A model generated the notes under the pieces. The model was not told the origin of the DNA and did not search any database. It saw only the letters and a list, made by a program, of their open reading frames with translations. 64,000 nt of DNA from Mycolicibacterium sp. S2-37. Its GTDB lineage: Bacteria > Actinomycetota > Actinomycetes > Mycobacteriales > Mycobacteriaceae. Positions 7,719 through 15,650 of this stretch are shown piece by piece (positions within the stretch are counted from its first letter, which is position 1; every line of letters begins with the position of its first letter). Made by a program: the position numbers and the translations under genes. The stretch is from contig NZ_JAFEVR010000009.1 of the NCBI RefSeq assembly GCF_017352375.1, positions 186,001-250,000 on the forward strand, written 5' to 3'.

Positions 7719-8012
7719 TCAGGACTGCGGCGCGGTACCGACCGCAGGCCCGGCAACTCCGCGCGCCGGCACGGTCTTGCGAGGTTTGAGCCCGAGAAGG
7801 CCCAGCAGGCCGAGCAGACCGGCCAGCCCCCAGAGTCCGGTGCTGTCACCCCCGCTGTCGCCGTTGTCGCCGGAATCGACCTGCTCGTTCTGCGCGACGG
7901 TAATCGTCGACACCTGTACCGGAGTTCCGGCGGCGGTGTGGGCCTGCGCGATGCCGGCACCACCGAGTGCAACTACCCACGTCGTGCCGAGAACCGCGAT
8001 GAGCTTCCGCAT
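7719..8012 (-). CDS. WGxxGxxG family secreted/membrane protein
   Basis: A 97-residue protein with a signal peptide (MRKLIAVLGTTWVVALGGAGIAQAH, cleavage probably after the AQA), a short Asp/Gly/Ser linker (VDSGDNGDSGGDST) and a glycine-zipper hydrophobic helix WGLAGLLGLLGLLGL that matches the WGxxGxxG family, followed by a basic KPRK stop-transfer. The architecture resembles small anchored extracytoplasmic proteins; no activity is known. ATG 8012 has a strong ribosome site, GGAGGACAG, 6 nt upstream, which rejects longer starts. A GGGTAC element at 8060-8055 could be a SigF -10, but no good GTTT partner is present. It sits back to back with csbD. Confidence 0.8.
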   Translation of the reverse strand: MRKLIAVLGTTWVVALGGAGIAQAHTAAGTPVQVSTITVAQNEQVDSGDNGDSGGDSTGLWGLAGLLGLLGLLGLKPRKTVPARGVAGPAVGTAPQS

Positions 8013-8144
8013 GATCTGTCCTCCACGTCTCCGTTCGGATCTGTCCGCGGCCAGGTACCCGCACGTCGCCGGGTTACGGCCTCGGCAGTGGAACGTTGGG
8101 GAACGCAACGGTGAATTTCGAGGACGGCGGGTCGCCGCCCCGGC

Positions 8145-8171
8145 GTTTTGACGTGCAGCCGCTCGGGGTAT
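8145..8171 (+). promoter_or_regulatory. Candidate SigF promoter for csbD
   Basis: GTTT at 8145-8148 and GGGTAT at 8166-8171 with a 17-nt spacer match the mycobacterial SigF consensus. The -10 ends 30 nt before the csbD GTG, with an AAGGAGG ribosome site (8189-8195) between them. CsbD proteins are classic general-stress (SigB-type) genes, so sequence and function agree. Confidence 0.75.
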
Positions 8172-8201
8172 GCCCTGATCATCCAACGAAGGAGGCGCCC
8201 C

Positions 8202-8375
8202 GTGAGTGGCACCGACAAGGCGAAGAACAAGATCGATCAGCTCAGCGGCAAAGGCAAGGAGATTCTGGGCCGGGTCACCGGCGACCGGAGGCTCGAGGAC
8301 CAAGGCCGCAACAAGCAGTCGATGTCACATCTCAAGGGCGCCGGCGAAAAGATCAAGGACGCTTTCCGTCGGTAG
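8202..8375 (+). CDS. CsbD family general stress protein
   Basis: Small hydrophilic stress protein of 57 residues; the molecular function is unknown although the family is strongly induced by general stress sigma factors. The family signature is clear: SGTDKAKNKIDQLSGKGKEILGRVTGDRRLEDQGRNKQ, then LKGAGEKIKDAF, a duplicated amphipathic Lys/Gly-rich helical unit. The GTG start (8202) is fixed by the AAGGAGG site 7 nt upstream; an upstream ATG frame lacks one. A SigF-type promoter precedes it. Convergent with the cysteine-hydrolase-like gene, 12 bp apart. Confidence 0.92.
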   Translation: MSGTDKAKNKIDQLSGKGKEILGRVTGDRRLEDQGRNKQSMSHLKGAGEKIKDAFRR

Positions 8376-8387
8376 CCGGTAGGCGAA

Positions 8388-9083
8388 TCACCCGGGGAGC
8401 ACCGCGATCTCGGCACCGAGGCGGAATCCAGGGGCCAGCGGCAGCTCGTCTCCGCTCCAGAACTTCCCCGGGTCGAACCAGTTGTCCTGCTTCTCCGTGG
8501 CGAGCAGACCCATCTCCTCGTAGGTGATGGCGACGGTCTCCGCGCAGTACGCCGTCTGCAGCCCCCTCGTGCGCATCCGCTCCTTGCGGCGTTCGGCCGA
8601 CTCCCGCACCTTGCGGTGCACGTACGGGATGCCTCGGGTGAAGTCGCTGACGGTCGGGAGACGACCGCGCAGCCACCGTCCGGTCAGCCGGGCGGTGCTT
8701 GGGAACGGGGTGCCGTCCATGCGGGCGATCACCCGCAGCATCCGGTCCTCCTGCTCGCGGGTGACCGCGGGGTCCAGCTGACGCAGCCAGCAGCGCTGGC
8801 CGTAGCTGGTCATCCACCGCTCGACCACCTGCCGGGCATCGTTGAGCTGGACGCCGCGATGGTTGGTGCCCGTCCACAGGTCGAGCAATTTGTCGCCGAG
8901 TTCGGCATGCCAGATCAGCGGCGGCAGGTCGTCGACCGCGACGGTCATCCCGACGTGGTTGACCGGGGCGTTCGTCAGGGTCTGGATCGCGCGGTCCGGC
9001 CCCGAGGCGCCGCGGAACAGCCAGATGTCCCCGGTCCGGGTCTCCTCGAGTGCCCGCGCCAGCGACACCGTGTTCGCATTCAC
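8388..9083 (-). CDS. YiiX/NlpC-P60-like permuted cysteine hydrolase
   Basis: Probable papain-like (permuted NlpC/P60, YiiX/YebB type) hydrolase of 231 residues; the substrate is unknown, with amide or lipid-amide bonds being typical for the superfamily. The permuted order is visible: a TGDIWLFRG strand, then the catalytic histidine H43 in NHVGMTV, and the nucleophile C180 far downstream in TAYCAETVAITYEEMG. There is no signal peptide or membrane segment, so it is probably cytosolic. The start is GTG 9083; no better ribosome site is visible. A Trp/Arg-rich middle (RLTGRWLRGRLPTVSDF) is unassigned. Convergent with csbD. Confidence 0.7.
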   Translation of the reverse strand: MNANTVSLARALEETRTGDIWLFRGASGPDRAIQTLTNAPVNHVGMTVAVDDLPPLIWHAELGDKLLDLWTGTNHRGVQLNDARQVVERWMTSYGQRCWLRQLDPAVTREQEDRMLRVIARMDGTPFPSTARLTGRWLRGRLPTVSDFTRGIPYVHRKVRESAERRKERMRTRGLQTAYCAETVAITYEEMGLLATEKQDNWFDPGKFWSGDELPLAPGFRLGAEIAVLPG

Positions 9084-9109
9084 CTGCGCAGCTTAGGCAC
9101 ACTCTGATC

Positions 9110-9274
9110 ATGCGCAATGTGTGGAAGTGGGTCGGACTGGCCGGTGCCGCCGGCGTCGTCGCCGGCGGGGCGCTGGTCGCGCGCGACCAACGACGGCGCC
9201 GGTCCTACACCGCCGACGACATCCGCGCGCGACTGCACCAGCGTCTCGACGAGGCCGAACCGGCCGAGGATTAG
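9110..9274 (+). CDS. Small conserved mycobacterial membrane protein
   Basis: A 54-residue protein: an N-terminal hydrophobic Ala/Gly-rich helix (WVGLAGAAGVVAGGALVA preceded by MRNVWK) followed by a charged cytosolic helix (RRRRSYTADDIRARLHQRLDEAE). I recall similar small proteins in many mycobacteria but know no function. ATG 9110 is the natural start. Its last codons overlap the stop of the cyclase-like gene by 4 bp (convergent), and it is divergent from the cysteine-hydrolase gene by 26 bp. Confidence 0.7.
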   Translation: MRNVWKWVGLAGAAGVVAGGALVARDQRRRRSYTADDIRARLHQRLDEAEPAED

Positions 9275-10056
9275 CCGGTCACCGCGAATACGCGGTACTT
9301 GCCGGAGAAGCCCTTGAGGTCGACCTCGCGGCCGTCGTCGACGGTGATGCCGTCGCATCCGGAGACCGCGTCGCGCACCGACTCGCTCACGAGGATCTCG
9401 CCGCCGTCGGCCTCGGCGGCCACCCGCGCGGCCAGCGCCACATTACGGCCGAACAGGTCGTCGCCGCGGCGGACCGACTTGCCGGTGTGGATGCCGATAC
9501 GGACACGAATCCCGTTCGGCCGCTTGCGTAATGCGCGCTGCAGTGCCAAAGCGCAACGCACCGCCTGCTCCGGCGCGGCGAAGGCGATCATGAAGCCGTC
9601 ACCCTGACTCTTGATGACGTGACCGTCGTTGTCCTCGACGATCCGCTGCACCAGACGCGCATGCCTGCCGATGAGCCGCGCCCATGCCCGGTCGCCGATG
9701 CGGTTGTTCAGTGCGGTCGAATCCTCGATGTCGGAGAACAGGATCGCGACCCGGCCGTCGGGGGCGAGCCGCGCCAGATCCGGCCGTTCGACCTCGAACC
9801 AGTCGGCCAGATCCTCGATCGACGACCGCAGAGCGCCGCCAAATCCCTTCTCGCGTACCAGGTTCGCGGTGTGCCACAGATTCTTCACCGCTTCGCGGCC
9901 GCCGCTGAGCAGCATGTTGCGGGTGTCGAAGCGGCTCCGCAGTTCGTCGGCTTCCCGCCGAGCCCGCGTGAACAGCACCCACAGCACCGCCAGCCCCACC
10001 GCTTCGGCGAGCGCGACGGCGGCGAGGACGTAGGTGGCGATGTCGGCTCCGGTCAC
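9271..10056 (-). CDS. Class III adenylate/guanylate cyclase-like membrane protein
   Basis: Single-pass membrane nucleotide cyclase of 261 residues. The N-terminus is a membrane helix (ATYVLAAVALAEAVGLAVLWVLF), followed by an ~80-residue linker and one class III catalytic domain from ~110: metal-binding Asp in VAILFSDIEDST, dimer-interface KSQGDGFMIAF, VRIGIHTGKS, then the transition-state region FGRNVALAARVAAEADGG. The GTG 10056 start (MTGADIATYVL) is chosen because it places the membrane helix at the N-terminus; the much longer open frame upstream is antisense to the DJ-1 gene. A relative of the truncated cyclase Rv1120c by position. Purine-selecting residues could not be assigned with certainty. 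Confidence 0.85.
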   Translation of the reverse strand: MTGADIATYVLAAVALAEAVGLAVLWVLFTRARREADELRSRFDTRNMLLSGGREAVKNLWHTANLVREKGFGGALRSSIEDLADWFEVERPDLARLAPDGRVAILFSDIEDSTALNNRIGDRAWARLIGRHARLVQRIVEDNDGHVIKSQGDGFMIAFAAPEQAVRCALALQRALRKRPNGIRVRIGIHTGKSVRRGDDLFGRNVALAARVAAEADGGEILVSESVRDAVSGCDGITVDDGREVDLKGFSGKYRVFAVTG

Positions 10057-10170
10057 GGCCCAAGTATCGGCGTTCGGGCATGTGTCGGGGGCGCGACCCT
10101 GGCAAGATCGCGGCGAAAGCTGTCCCGCCGACCGCTGTCGGCGGGTCTCGGCGTGGCCCAGCATGGCGGC

Positions 10171-10827
10171 ATGCACGCACAGATCGTTCTGTTCGACGGG
10201 TTCGACCCGCTCGACGTCATCGCTCCCTACGAGGTCCTCGTCGCGGGCAGCGACGCACTGGGCGGAGAACTCGATGTCGCCCTGGTGTCGGCGGAGGGGC
10301 CCCGCGAGGTCGTCAGCGGATCCCGCGGTCTGACACTGCACGCCACCGACCGGCTTGACCCGGTGCAGCCCGGATTCGTCGTCGTGCCCGGTGCGGTCGG
10401 ACCGCTGGACGGCGACCCCGACGACGGTGTGGACACCATTCCGGTGCTGCTGGCGCGGTTCGGCGAGACCGCCGCCGTGCCGTTGATGCGGACGGCTCTG
10501 GACAACCCCGATGTCACGGTGGCGACGGTGTGCGGTGGATCGCTGGCGCTGGCGATGGCAGGTCTGATCGACGGCCGCCACGCCAACACCCACCATCTGG
10601 GCGTGGACGTCCTGGAAGCCACCGGCGTCATCCCGGTGCGGGCCCGCGTCGTCGATGACGGGGACCTCGTCACGTCCGGCGGCGTCACGTCCGGGCTGGA
10701 TCTGGCCCTGTACCTGCTCGAACGCACCTACGGGCCGCGCGTCGCGCTCGCGGTCGAGGAGATGTTCGCCTACGAGCGCCGCGGCACCGTGTGGTCCGAC
10801 AGCGGCCGCCGGCCGAAGGCGGTGTGA
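10171..10827 (+). CDS. DJ-1/PfpI family protein
   Basis: Class I glutamine-amidotransferase-like fold of the DJ-1/PfpI superfamily, 218 residues. The nucleophile elbow is VATVCGGSLALAMAGLIDGR with C121, and the oxyanion/acid region is HANTHHLG. The N-terminus MHAQIVLFDGFDPLDVIAPYEVL carries the conserved Glu of the redox or isocyanide-hydratase-like subgroup. There is no HTH domain, so it is not a GlxA-type regulator. ATG 10171 is used; GTG 10153 is possible. It is 4 bp upstream of the next gene, so co-transcribed. Divergent from the cyclase (114 bp). Substrate unknown. Confidence 0.85.
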   Translation: MHAQIVLFDGFDPLDVIAPYEVLVAGSDALGGELDVALVSAEGPREVVSGSRGLTLHATDRLDPVQPGFVVVPGAVGPLDGDPDDGVDTIPVLLARFGETAAVPLMRTALDNPDVTVATVCGGSLALAMAGLIDGRHANTHHLGVDVLEATGVIPVRARVVDDGDLVTSGGVTSGLDLALYLLERTYGPRVALAVEEMFAYERRGTVWSDSGRRPKAV

Positions 10828-10831
10828 AGCA

Positions 10832-11158
10832 GTGAGCGTCACCGGCGACTGGGACGTCACCATCAAGACGCCGATCGGATCGTTGCAGATCGACTACCGC
10901 TTCCGCGACGACGGGGACGTCATCAGCGGTCGGGCGACCGGCACGTCCGAAACCGTGGCGCTGACCGACATCGTCGTCACCGAAAACGCTGACGGACAAC
11001 GGGTCCGGTGGCGACAGACTGTCACCAGGCCCATGCGGCTCAAACTCGAGTTCGACGTGCACGTTCGGGGTGATCGACTCGCCGGCCATTCACGTGCCGG
11101 TCGGCTGCCGCGCTCGGCCGTCACGGGTGTCCGACGCACACACCAAGGGAAAGGCTGA
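10832..11158 (+). CDS. Conserved hypothetical beta-barrel-like protein
   Basis: A 108-residue protein that I cannot name. It begins VTGDWDVTIKTPIGSLQIDYRF and continues with alternating beta-type segments (GDVISGRATGTSETVALTDIVV, then VRWRQTVTRPMRLKLEFDV and DRLAGHSRAGRLPRSAVTG), reminiscent of a small lipocalin-like or DUF-type barrel. GTG 10832 lies 4 nt after the DJ-1 stop, so both are likely one transcript and may act together. There is no signal peptide and no cysteines. Confidence 0.65.
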   Translation: MSVTGDWDVTIKTPIGSLQIDYRFRDDGDVISGRATGTSETVALTDIVVTENADGQRVRWRQTVTRPMRLKLEFDVHVRGDRLAGHSRAGRLPRSAVTGVRRTHQGKG

Positions 11159-11199
11159 CGACATGAGCGACGAATGGGGACCTGGTGAAGACCTCACCC

Positions 11200-11228
11200 G
11201 GGGGTGACCGGATCCCGGTCAGACCCCC
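11200..11228. terminator. GC-rich hairpin between convergent genes
   Basis: GGGGGT-GACCGG (11200-11211), a 3-nt loop, then CCGGTC and, after a 2-nt bulge, ACCCCC (11215-11228) form a 12-bp stem. No U-tract follows on either side, as is common in mycobacteria. It lies at the meeting point of two convergent genes. Confidence 0.5.
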
Positions 11229-11650
11229 GTCGACGAACCCGGCCGCACGATCATCAGAACGGTGACGATCACCCACAACAGGTTGAAGATGCCGGCCGTC
11301 ATGGCCAGAGTGGTGACGGTCGCACCGTCGAGCGCTGCTCGCTGGGCAGGCAGCACCGCCGCGATGAGGACGACGGCCGCTGCTGCAGTCAAGGCGATCG
11401 ACACCAGAACCCAGGCATCGGTGAGGACCCCCATCGATGCGGCGGTGGCGAACCCGAGTACCGGCACCGCCACACCCACCGTGGCGTACGCCCGGCAGAT
11501 GCGGTGCAGCACCGACGCGGCCGGCCGCGCCTCGGCGTCCGGTCCGTGCAGCGCGCGGGCGTAGCGCGGGAACATGCTGGCGGCGACCGCGATCGGCCCG
11601 ACGGCCAGGATCGCTGCGATGACGTGGGCGCTGAGCAGGATGGCGGACAT
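11219..11650 (-). CDS. Four-helix integral membrane protein (DUF2269-like)
   Basis: A 143-residue protein with four hydrophobic segments: LLSAHVIAAILAVGPIAVAASMF, YATVGVAVPVLGFATAAS, VLVSIALTAAAAVVLIAAVL and ATVTTLAMTAGIFNLLWVIVTVLMIV. The first helix carries a His in a SAHVIAA context, as in DUF2269-type proteins, where such a His may bind haem or metal; that link is tentative. It lies between a gene pair of unknown role and the large kinase-aminotransferase gene; 76 bp separate it from the latter, so co-transcription is uncertain. Confidence 0.6.
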   Translation of the reverse strand: MSAILLSAHVIAAILAVGPIAVAASMFPRYARALHGPDAEARPAASVLHRICRAYATVGVAVPVLGFATAASMGVLTDAWVLVSIALTAAAAVVLIAAVLPAQRAALDGATVTTLAMTAGIFNLLWVIVTVLMIVRPGSSTGV

Positions 11651-11726
11651 GACCGTCGACGCTATGACACGACGGCGCGCATCGCCTCAACCGAATCCGC
11701 CACTGTGCGACGGGATCTGGCCAACC

Positions 11727-14678
11727 TCACCAGCCTTCGGTCAGTACGCGGTCCAGGGTGTCGACGTAGAAGTCGGCGCCGTCGACGTCGATGCACAGCG
11801 GCGGCTTGGTCTTGAGGATGTTCGAATGGTCACCGGTCGGCTGGATGACGACGCCGTAATCGAGCATGCGTTCACAGATCGCCGCGGTCTCCGCCGTGGC
11901 CGGCTCGAGCGTCTCGCGGTCCCGCACCATCTCGACCCCGAGATACAGGCCGACACCATGGACGGTCCCGACGATCGGATGCTTGCCGGCGAGTGCCTCG
12001 AGCCGCGCCTTGAGGTGGGTGCCGACGCGGACGGCGTTGCCCTGCAGATCTTCTGCGGCCAGGACGTCGAGCACGGTGAGCCCGATCGCGCAGGACAGCG
12101 GGCTGCCGCCGGTCGACGAGAAGAAGTACCCCTGGGAGCGGAACGCGTCGGCGACGGCCCTGCTGGTGATCACCGCGCCGAGCGGGTAGCCGTTGCCGGT
12201 CGACTTGGCCATCGAGACGATGTCGGGGACCACCCCCTGCTGCTGGAAACCCCAGAACCAGTGGCCGAGACGACCGAAGCCCACCTGGACCTCGTCGGCG
12301 ATCGCATAGCCGCCGGCGGCGCGCACGGCGGAGTACACCTGCTCGAGGTAACGGTCGGGAAGGGCCATCCCACCGGCGTTGCCGTACACGGATTCGCAGA
12401 TGAACCCTGCGGGCGGCCGACCGTCGGCGGCCATCCGCTCGATCTGGGCGACCGCCTCTTTCGCGTAATGGCCGACCTCGTCACCGCGGTACTTGCCACG
12501 GAAGCTGTTGGGGGACTCGACGGTGTGCACCCAGTCCGGTCGGGTCGCCAGCGCGTTGGGATTGTCGGCGGTGGACGTGGACACCGCGTCGGTGCCGTAG
12601 GTCCACCCGTGGTAGGCCTCGCGCATCGCCACCACGTCGCGGCGGCCCGTCGCGGCCAGCGCCAGCCGGATGGCCAGATCGCTCGCCTCCGAGCCGGAGT
12701 TGACCAGGAAGACGGTGTCGAGCGGTTCGGGCAGGGTCGCGGCAAGCCGCTCGCTGTACTCGACGACCGCGGCATAGTTGAACCGGGAGTTGGTGTTCAG
12801 CCGTCGCAACTGCCGGTGCGCGGCGTCGGCGATCCGCGGATGTGCATGTCCGAGCACTGTGACGTTGTTGACCATGTCGAGATAGCACCGGCCGGCCGTC
12901 GACATGAGGTAGTGCCGCCAGCCGCGCTCGATCTGCGGCGGCCTGCGGTAGTAGTGCTCCTGGACCGGTGCGAAGCTGCGATCGCGCCGGGACACGAGTT
13001 CCGCGGCGGCCGTGGAGGGTCCGGCTGTGGCCAGGCCGAGCAGCGGTGCAGGGTCGCGGACCTGCGTCAGCCAGCCTGCGGCGAGTTCGGGCCGGACCAG
13101 CCGGGGGGCGTGCGGTGCACCGGCCTCGCGCACGGTCACCTCGGTCCACCGCCCGGCGGGGCATTCGGCCAGCGGCTCGCCCGCCCGCACGCTGCCCGTC
13201 GAAGCAACCGGCCGGACACCGGCCAGCGTCACCTCGTGGTCGCGGCCGCGCAGTGTGACCTCGTCGGAGCCGAGGTCGATGACCTGGCCGTCCCACGGCG
13301 CTGCCAGTGAAACGGGTTGCGCCGCCCAAACGCCGACGCCGGTCGGCACGACGTCGGCGGTGCGCGCGCTGAGCGCGGGTACCAGATCAAGCCGCGGTTC
13401 CCCGAAGCGGGTCACCACCATCTGGGCGCCCTCATCCACCGCCCGGCGTGCCAGCCGGTCGGCGATGTCGCCGGGCAGCCAACCGCCGGGTTCGAACACT
13501 CCGTCGTAGACGTCGGAGGTGACCGAAAGGTCGAGCACCTCAACCGGACCGACGGCGGTCATCGGCGTGGCGACGGTGCGGCCGGCGGCCGGCCGGTGCA
13601 CGCCGAGTTCGGACCGGATAACGGCGGCCATCACTTCGGCAGGTACGGAGATGGCCTGCTCGAACATGCGCCGTTCGCCGTCGGACTGCGCGGTGAGGTA
13701 GGCGTTGTCGGGTTCGAGTGCGACCTGCTGCGCCCCGCTGACGATGAGCACCGCGGTCCGCAGCACCAGCAGTGGCCACAACGCGTCGATCTCCGCGGCG
13801 GTCAGCGGGCGGACCGAGTGGAACGCCGCCACCGCAGGCAGGATCGATTCGGGTCCGGTACCGGGGTGCCCCAGCACCGATGCGGCGGCGATGGCCAGTT
13901 CGGACACCGCCCACGTTCGGGTGAGGTCGCCGAAGTCGATCACCCCGTCCGGGCGGAGCCCGCCGTCGGCCGCCCGGCTGACCACCACGTTGGCGTCGGT
14001 GACGTCGAGATGCACCGCCTGCAGCGGCAATTCGCCTGCCACACGCTCGATGCGGGCCCACCCGTCGCGGGCGGCGTCACGCAACCGGCCCCGTTGCTCC
14101 GCGTCGTCGACGTGGTCGGCGAGTGCGGTCACCACCTCGTGCCCGTAGCGCAGATCCCACTGCAACGCCCGGTCCAGGCCGTCGTGCTCGAAATCGCGGA
14201 GTGCACGGCTGACCCGTCCGGCGACGTCGCCGAGTGCGGCGACCGCCGACGGCGACAGGTGATCACTGTCGATCAGTGTGCCGCCCGGAAGGTGGCGCAA
14301 CAGCCGGACGTAGGCCGTCCCACCGGAGGGCTCGAAGAACGCGTCGACCTCCGTGCACGCCCGGCCGTCGGCGTTGGGCAGCGGGACCGCGATGCGCAGC
14401 GTCGGTTCGGATGCGGCGATCAGTTCGGCGGCGGCGTCCTGCGCGGCGATCTCGACGCCGTTGAACGCCGGGTTGGCGATCTTGAGTACGCCGGCGATCT
14501 CGTTGCCGACGGTGATCAGGAAGTTCTGATCCTGTTGGCTGCCGAGTGATTTGGCGGTTGCGGTCAGCCCGTAGGCGGAGGCGGCGAGCGCCTCGGCGGC
14601 AGCCTCGCCGATCTGCGGGGCGGGCAACTCGAGAGCCTCGAAGAAGTTGAAGCCGATGGTGCGGCGACGGGCGCTCAC
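11727..14678 (-). CDS. Trifunctional fusion: APH-type kinase + barrel domain + class III PLP aminotransferase/phospho-lyase
   Basis: A 983-residue fusion. Residues ~20-340 form an aminoglycoside-phosphotransferase/hydroxylysine-kinase-like domain (ATP strand VGNEIAGVLKIANP; Brenner loop with H223 and D225 in HLDVTDANVVV; metal Asp in VIDFGDLTRTW). Residues ~420-540 are a beta-rich biotinyl/M23-like barrel (APWDGQVIDLGSDEVTLRG). Residues ~560-983 are a class III aminotransferase fold (NSGSEASDLA; PLP-ring D795 in IADEVQVGFG; Schiff-base K825 in SMAKSTGNGYPLG). In eukaryotes the separate counterparts are hydroxylysine kinase and the phospho-lyases PHYKPL/ETNPPL, so phosphorylation of an amino-alcohol followed by phospho-elimination is the best guess. 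The GTG start overlaps the hydrolase stop by 4 bp. Confidence 0.9.
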   Translation of the reverse strand: MSARRRTIGFNFFEALELPAPQIGEAAAEALAASAYGLTATAKSLGSQQDQNFLITVGNEIAGVLKIANPAFNGVEIAAQDAAAELIAASEPTLRIAVPLPNADGRACTEVDAFFEPSGGTAYVRLLRHLPGGTLIDSDHLSPSAVAALGDVAGRVSRALRDFEHDGLDRALQWDLRYGHEVVTALADHVDDAEQRGRLRDAARDGWARIERVAGELPLQAVHLDVTDANVVVSRAADGGLRPDGVIDFGDLTRTWAVSELAIAAASVLGHPGTGPESILPAVAAFHSVRPLTAAEIDALWPLLVLRTAVLIVSGAQQVALEPDNAYLTAQSDGERRMFEQAISVPAEVMAAVIRSELGVHRPAAGRTVATPMTAVGPVEVLDLSVTSDVYDGVFEPGGWLPGDIADRLARRAVDEGAQMVVTRFGEPRLDLVPALSARTADVVPTGVGVWAAQPVSLAAPWDGQVIDLGSDEVTLRGRDHEVTLAGVRPVASTGSVRAGEPLAECPAGRWTEVTVREAGAPHAPRLVRPELAAGWLTQVRDPAPLLGLATAGPSTAAAELVSRRDRSFAPVQEHYYRRPPQIERGWRHYLMSTAGRCYLDMVNNVTVLGHAHPRIADAAHRQLRRLNTNSRFNYAAVVEYSERLAATLPEPLDTVFLVNSGSEASDLAIRLALAATGRRDVVAMREAYHGWTYGTDAVSTSTADNPNALATRPDWVHTVESPNSFRGKYRGDEVGHYAKEAVAQIERMAADGRPPAGFICESVYGNAGGMALPDRYLEQVYSAVRAAGGYAIADEVQVGFGRLGHWFWGFQQQGVVPDIVSMAKSTGNGYPLGAVITSRAVADAFRSQGYFFSSTGGSPLSCAIGLTVLDVLAAEDLQGNAVRVGTHLKARLEALAGKHPIVGTVHGVGLYLGVEMVRDRETLEPATAETAAICERMLDYGVVIQPTGDHSNILKTKPPLCIDVDGADFYVDTLDRVLTEGW

Positions 14679-15559
14679 CGACTGACGAAGCCCACGACGA
14701 CCTCGGTGAAGGCGTCGTTGTCGTCACCGGCGGCGGTGTGCCCGGCCTCCGAAAGCTCGACGAACTCCGCCCGCGGCACCTTCTCCAGGAAGTCCTTCAC
14801 ACCCTCGGCGCTGACCACGTCGGAGAGTTTCCCACGGATCAGCAGGATCGGGATGGTGAGGTCGATCGCGATCTGCTCGAGCTTCTCGACCCGGACGAAC
14901 GGATCGTCACCGGGGGCGGTCAGAAACGCCGGATCCCAGTGCCAGTACCAGCGGCCGTCGCGCTCACGCAGGTTTTTCTTGAGCCCCTCGGTGCTTCGTG
15001 GCCGGGGGCGGTGCGGCAGGTATTCGGCCACCGCGTCGGCGGCCTGCTCGAGCGAGTCGAACCCGTGCACGTGGCTGAACATGAAGTCGCGGATGCGCGC
15101 GCTGCCGTCCTTCTCGTAGCGCGGGACCACGTCGACCAGCACCAGCTGGGTGACCCGCTGCGGCCCGGCCTTACCGGCGACGAGGATGCCGGTCAGCCCG
15201 CCCATGCTGGCGCCGATCAGCGCGACCGGCCTGCCGATCTGGTCGAGCACTGCCAGGGTGTCCTCGCACAGCGTGTCGACCGAGTAGTCGGCGGCGGGGG
15301 AGCGGTCGCTGTCTCCGTGGCCCCGGCTGTCGAGCGCGACGACGTGCAGTCCGGCGTCGCCGAGGATCTGGCCCGTCTTCTTCCACGAGTGCCGGTTCTG
15401 CCCGCCGCCGTGCAGCATCAGCACCGTGGGCCGGCCGGCCTGCCCCGAACCGGAGCCGGCCCGGTCGCGGTTCCATTCGTCGGCGACGAGGGTGAGGCCC
15501 CCGGCGCCGCGGAATTCGACGACCTGTGGCTCACTGTGGGCGGACTTCGGCGCACTCAC
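14675..15559 (-). CDS. Alpha/beta-fold hydrolase
   Basis: A 294-residue alpha/beta hydrolase. The oxyanion motif is HGGGQNRHSW, the nucleophile elbow is IGASMGG (Ser), the acid probably lies in LLIRGKLSDVV, and the catalytic His is in SEAGHTAAGDD. A canonical SRGHGDSDRSPAADYS stretch supports the family (esterase, haloperoxidase-like or lactonase). The start is GTG 15559 (MSAPKSAHSEPQ). It is the first gene of a two-gene operon with the kinase-aminotransferase fusion (stop and start codons overlap), so it may process the same substrate. Divergent from a TetR gene. Confidence 0.85.
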   Translation of the reverse strand: MSAPKSAHSEPQVVEFRGAGGLTLVADEWNRDRAGSGSGQAGRPTVLMLHGGGQNRHSWKKTGQILGDAGLHVVALDSRGHGDSDRSPAADYSVDTLCEDTLAVLDQIGRPVALIGASMGGLTGILVAGKAGPQRVTQLVLVDVVPRYEKDGSARIRDFMFSHVHGFDSLEQAADAVAEYLPHRPRPRSTEGLKKNLRERDGRWYWHWDPAFLTAPGDDPFVRVEKLEQIAIDLTIPILLIRGKLSDVVSAEGVKDFLEKVPRAEFVELSEAGHTAAGDDNDAFTEVVVGFVSR

Positions 15560-15650
15560 GGACGTTCCTCTCGGTTGGCCCCGGACCCTCACGTTACCGA
15601 GGCGACAATTCCGTCCCCGACCGACGTCCGCGTCCCTAGAATCTGCGCTC

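Noticed and set aside
8055..8060. GGGTAC as SigF -10 for the WGxxGxxG gene
   Set aside because: No GTTT element occurs 15-17 nt upstream on the minus strand.
10057..10866. N-terminal extension of the cyclase-like gene
   Set aside because: The extension is antisense to the DJ-1 gene; starting at GTG 10056 gives a normal membrane helix plus catalytic domain.
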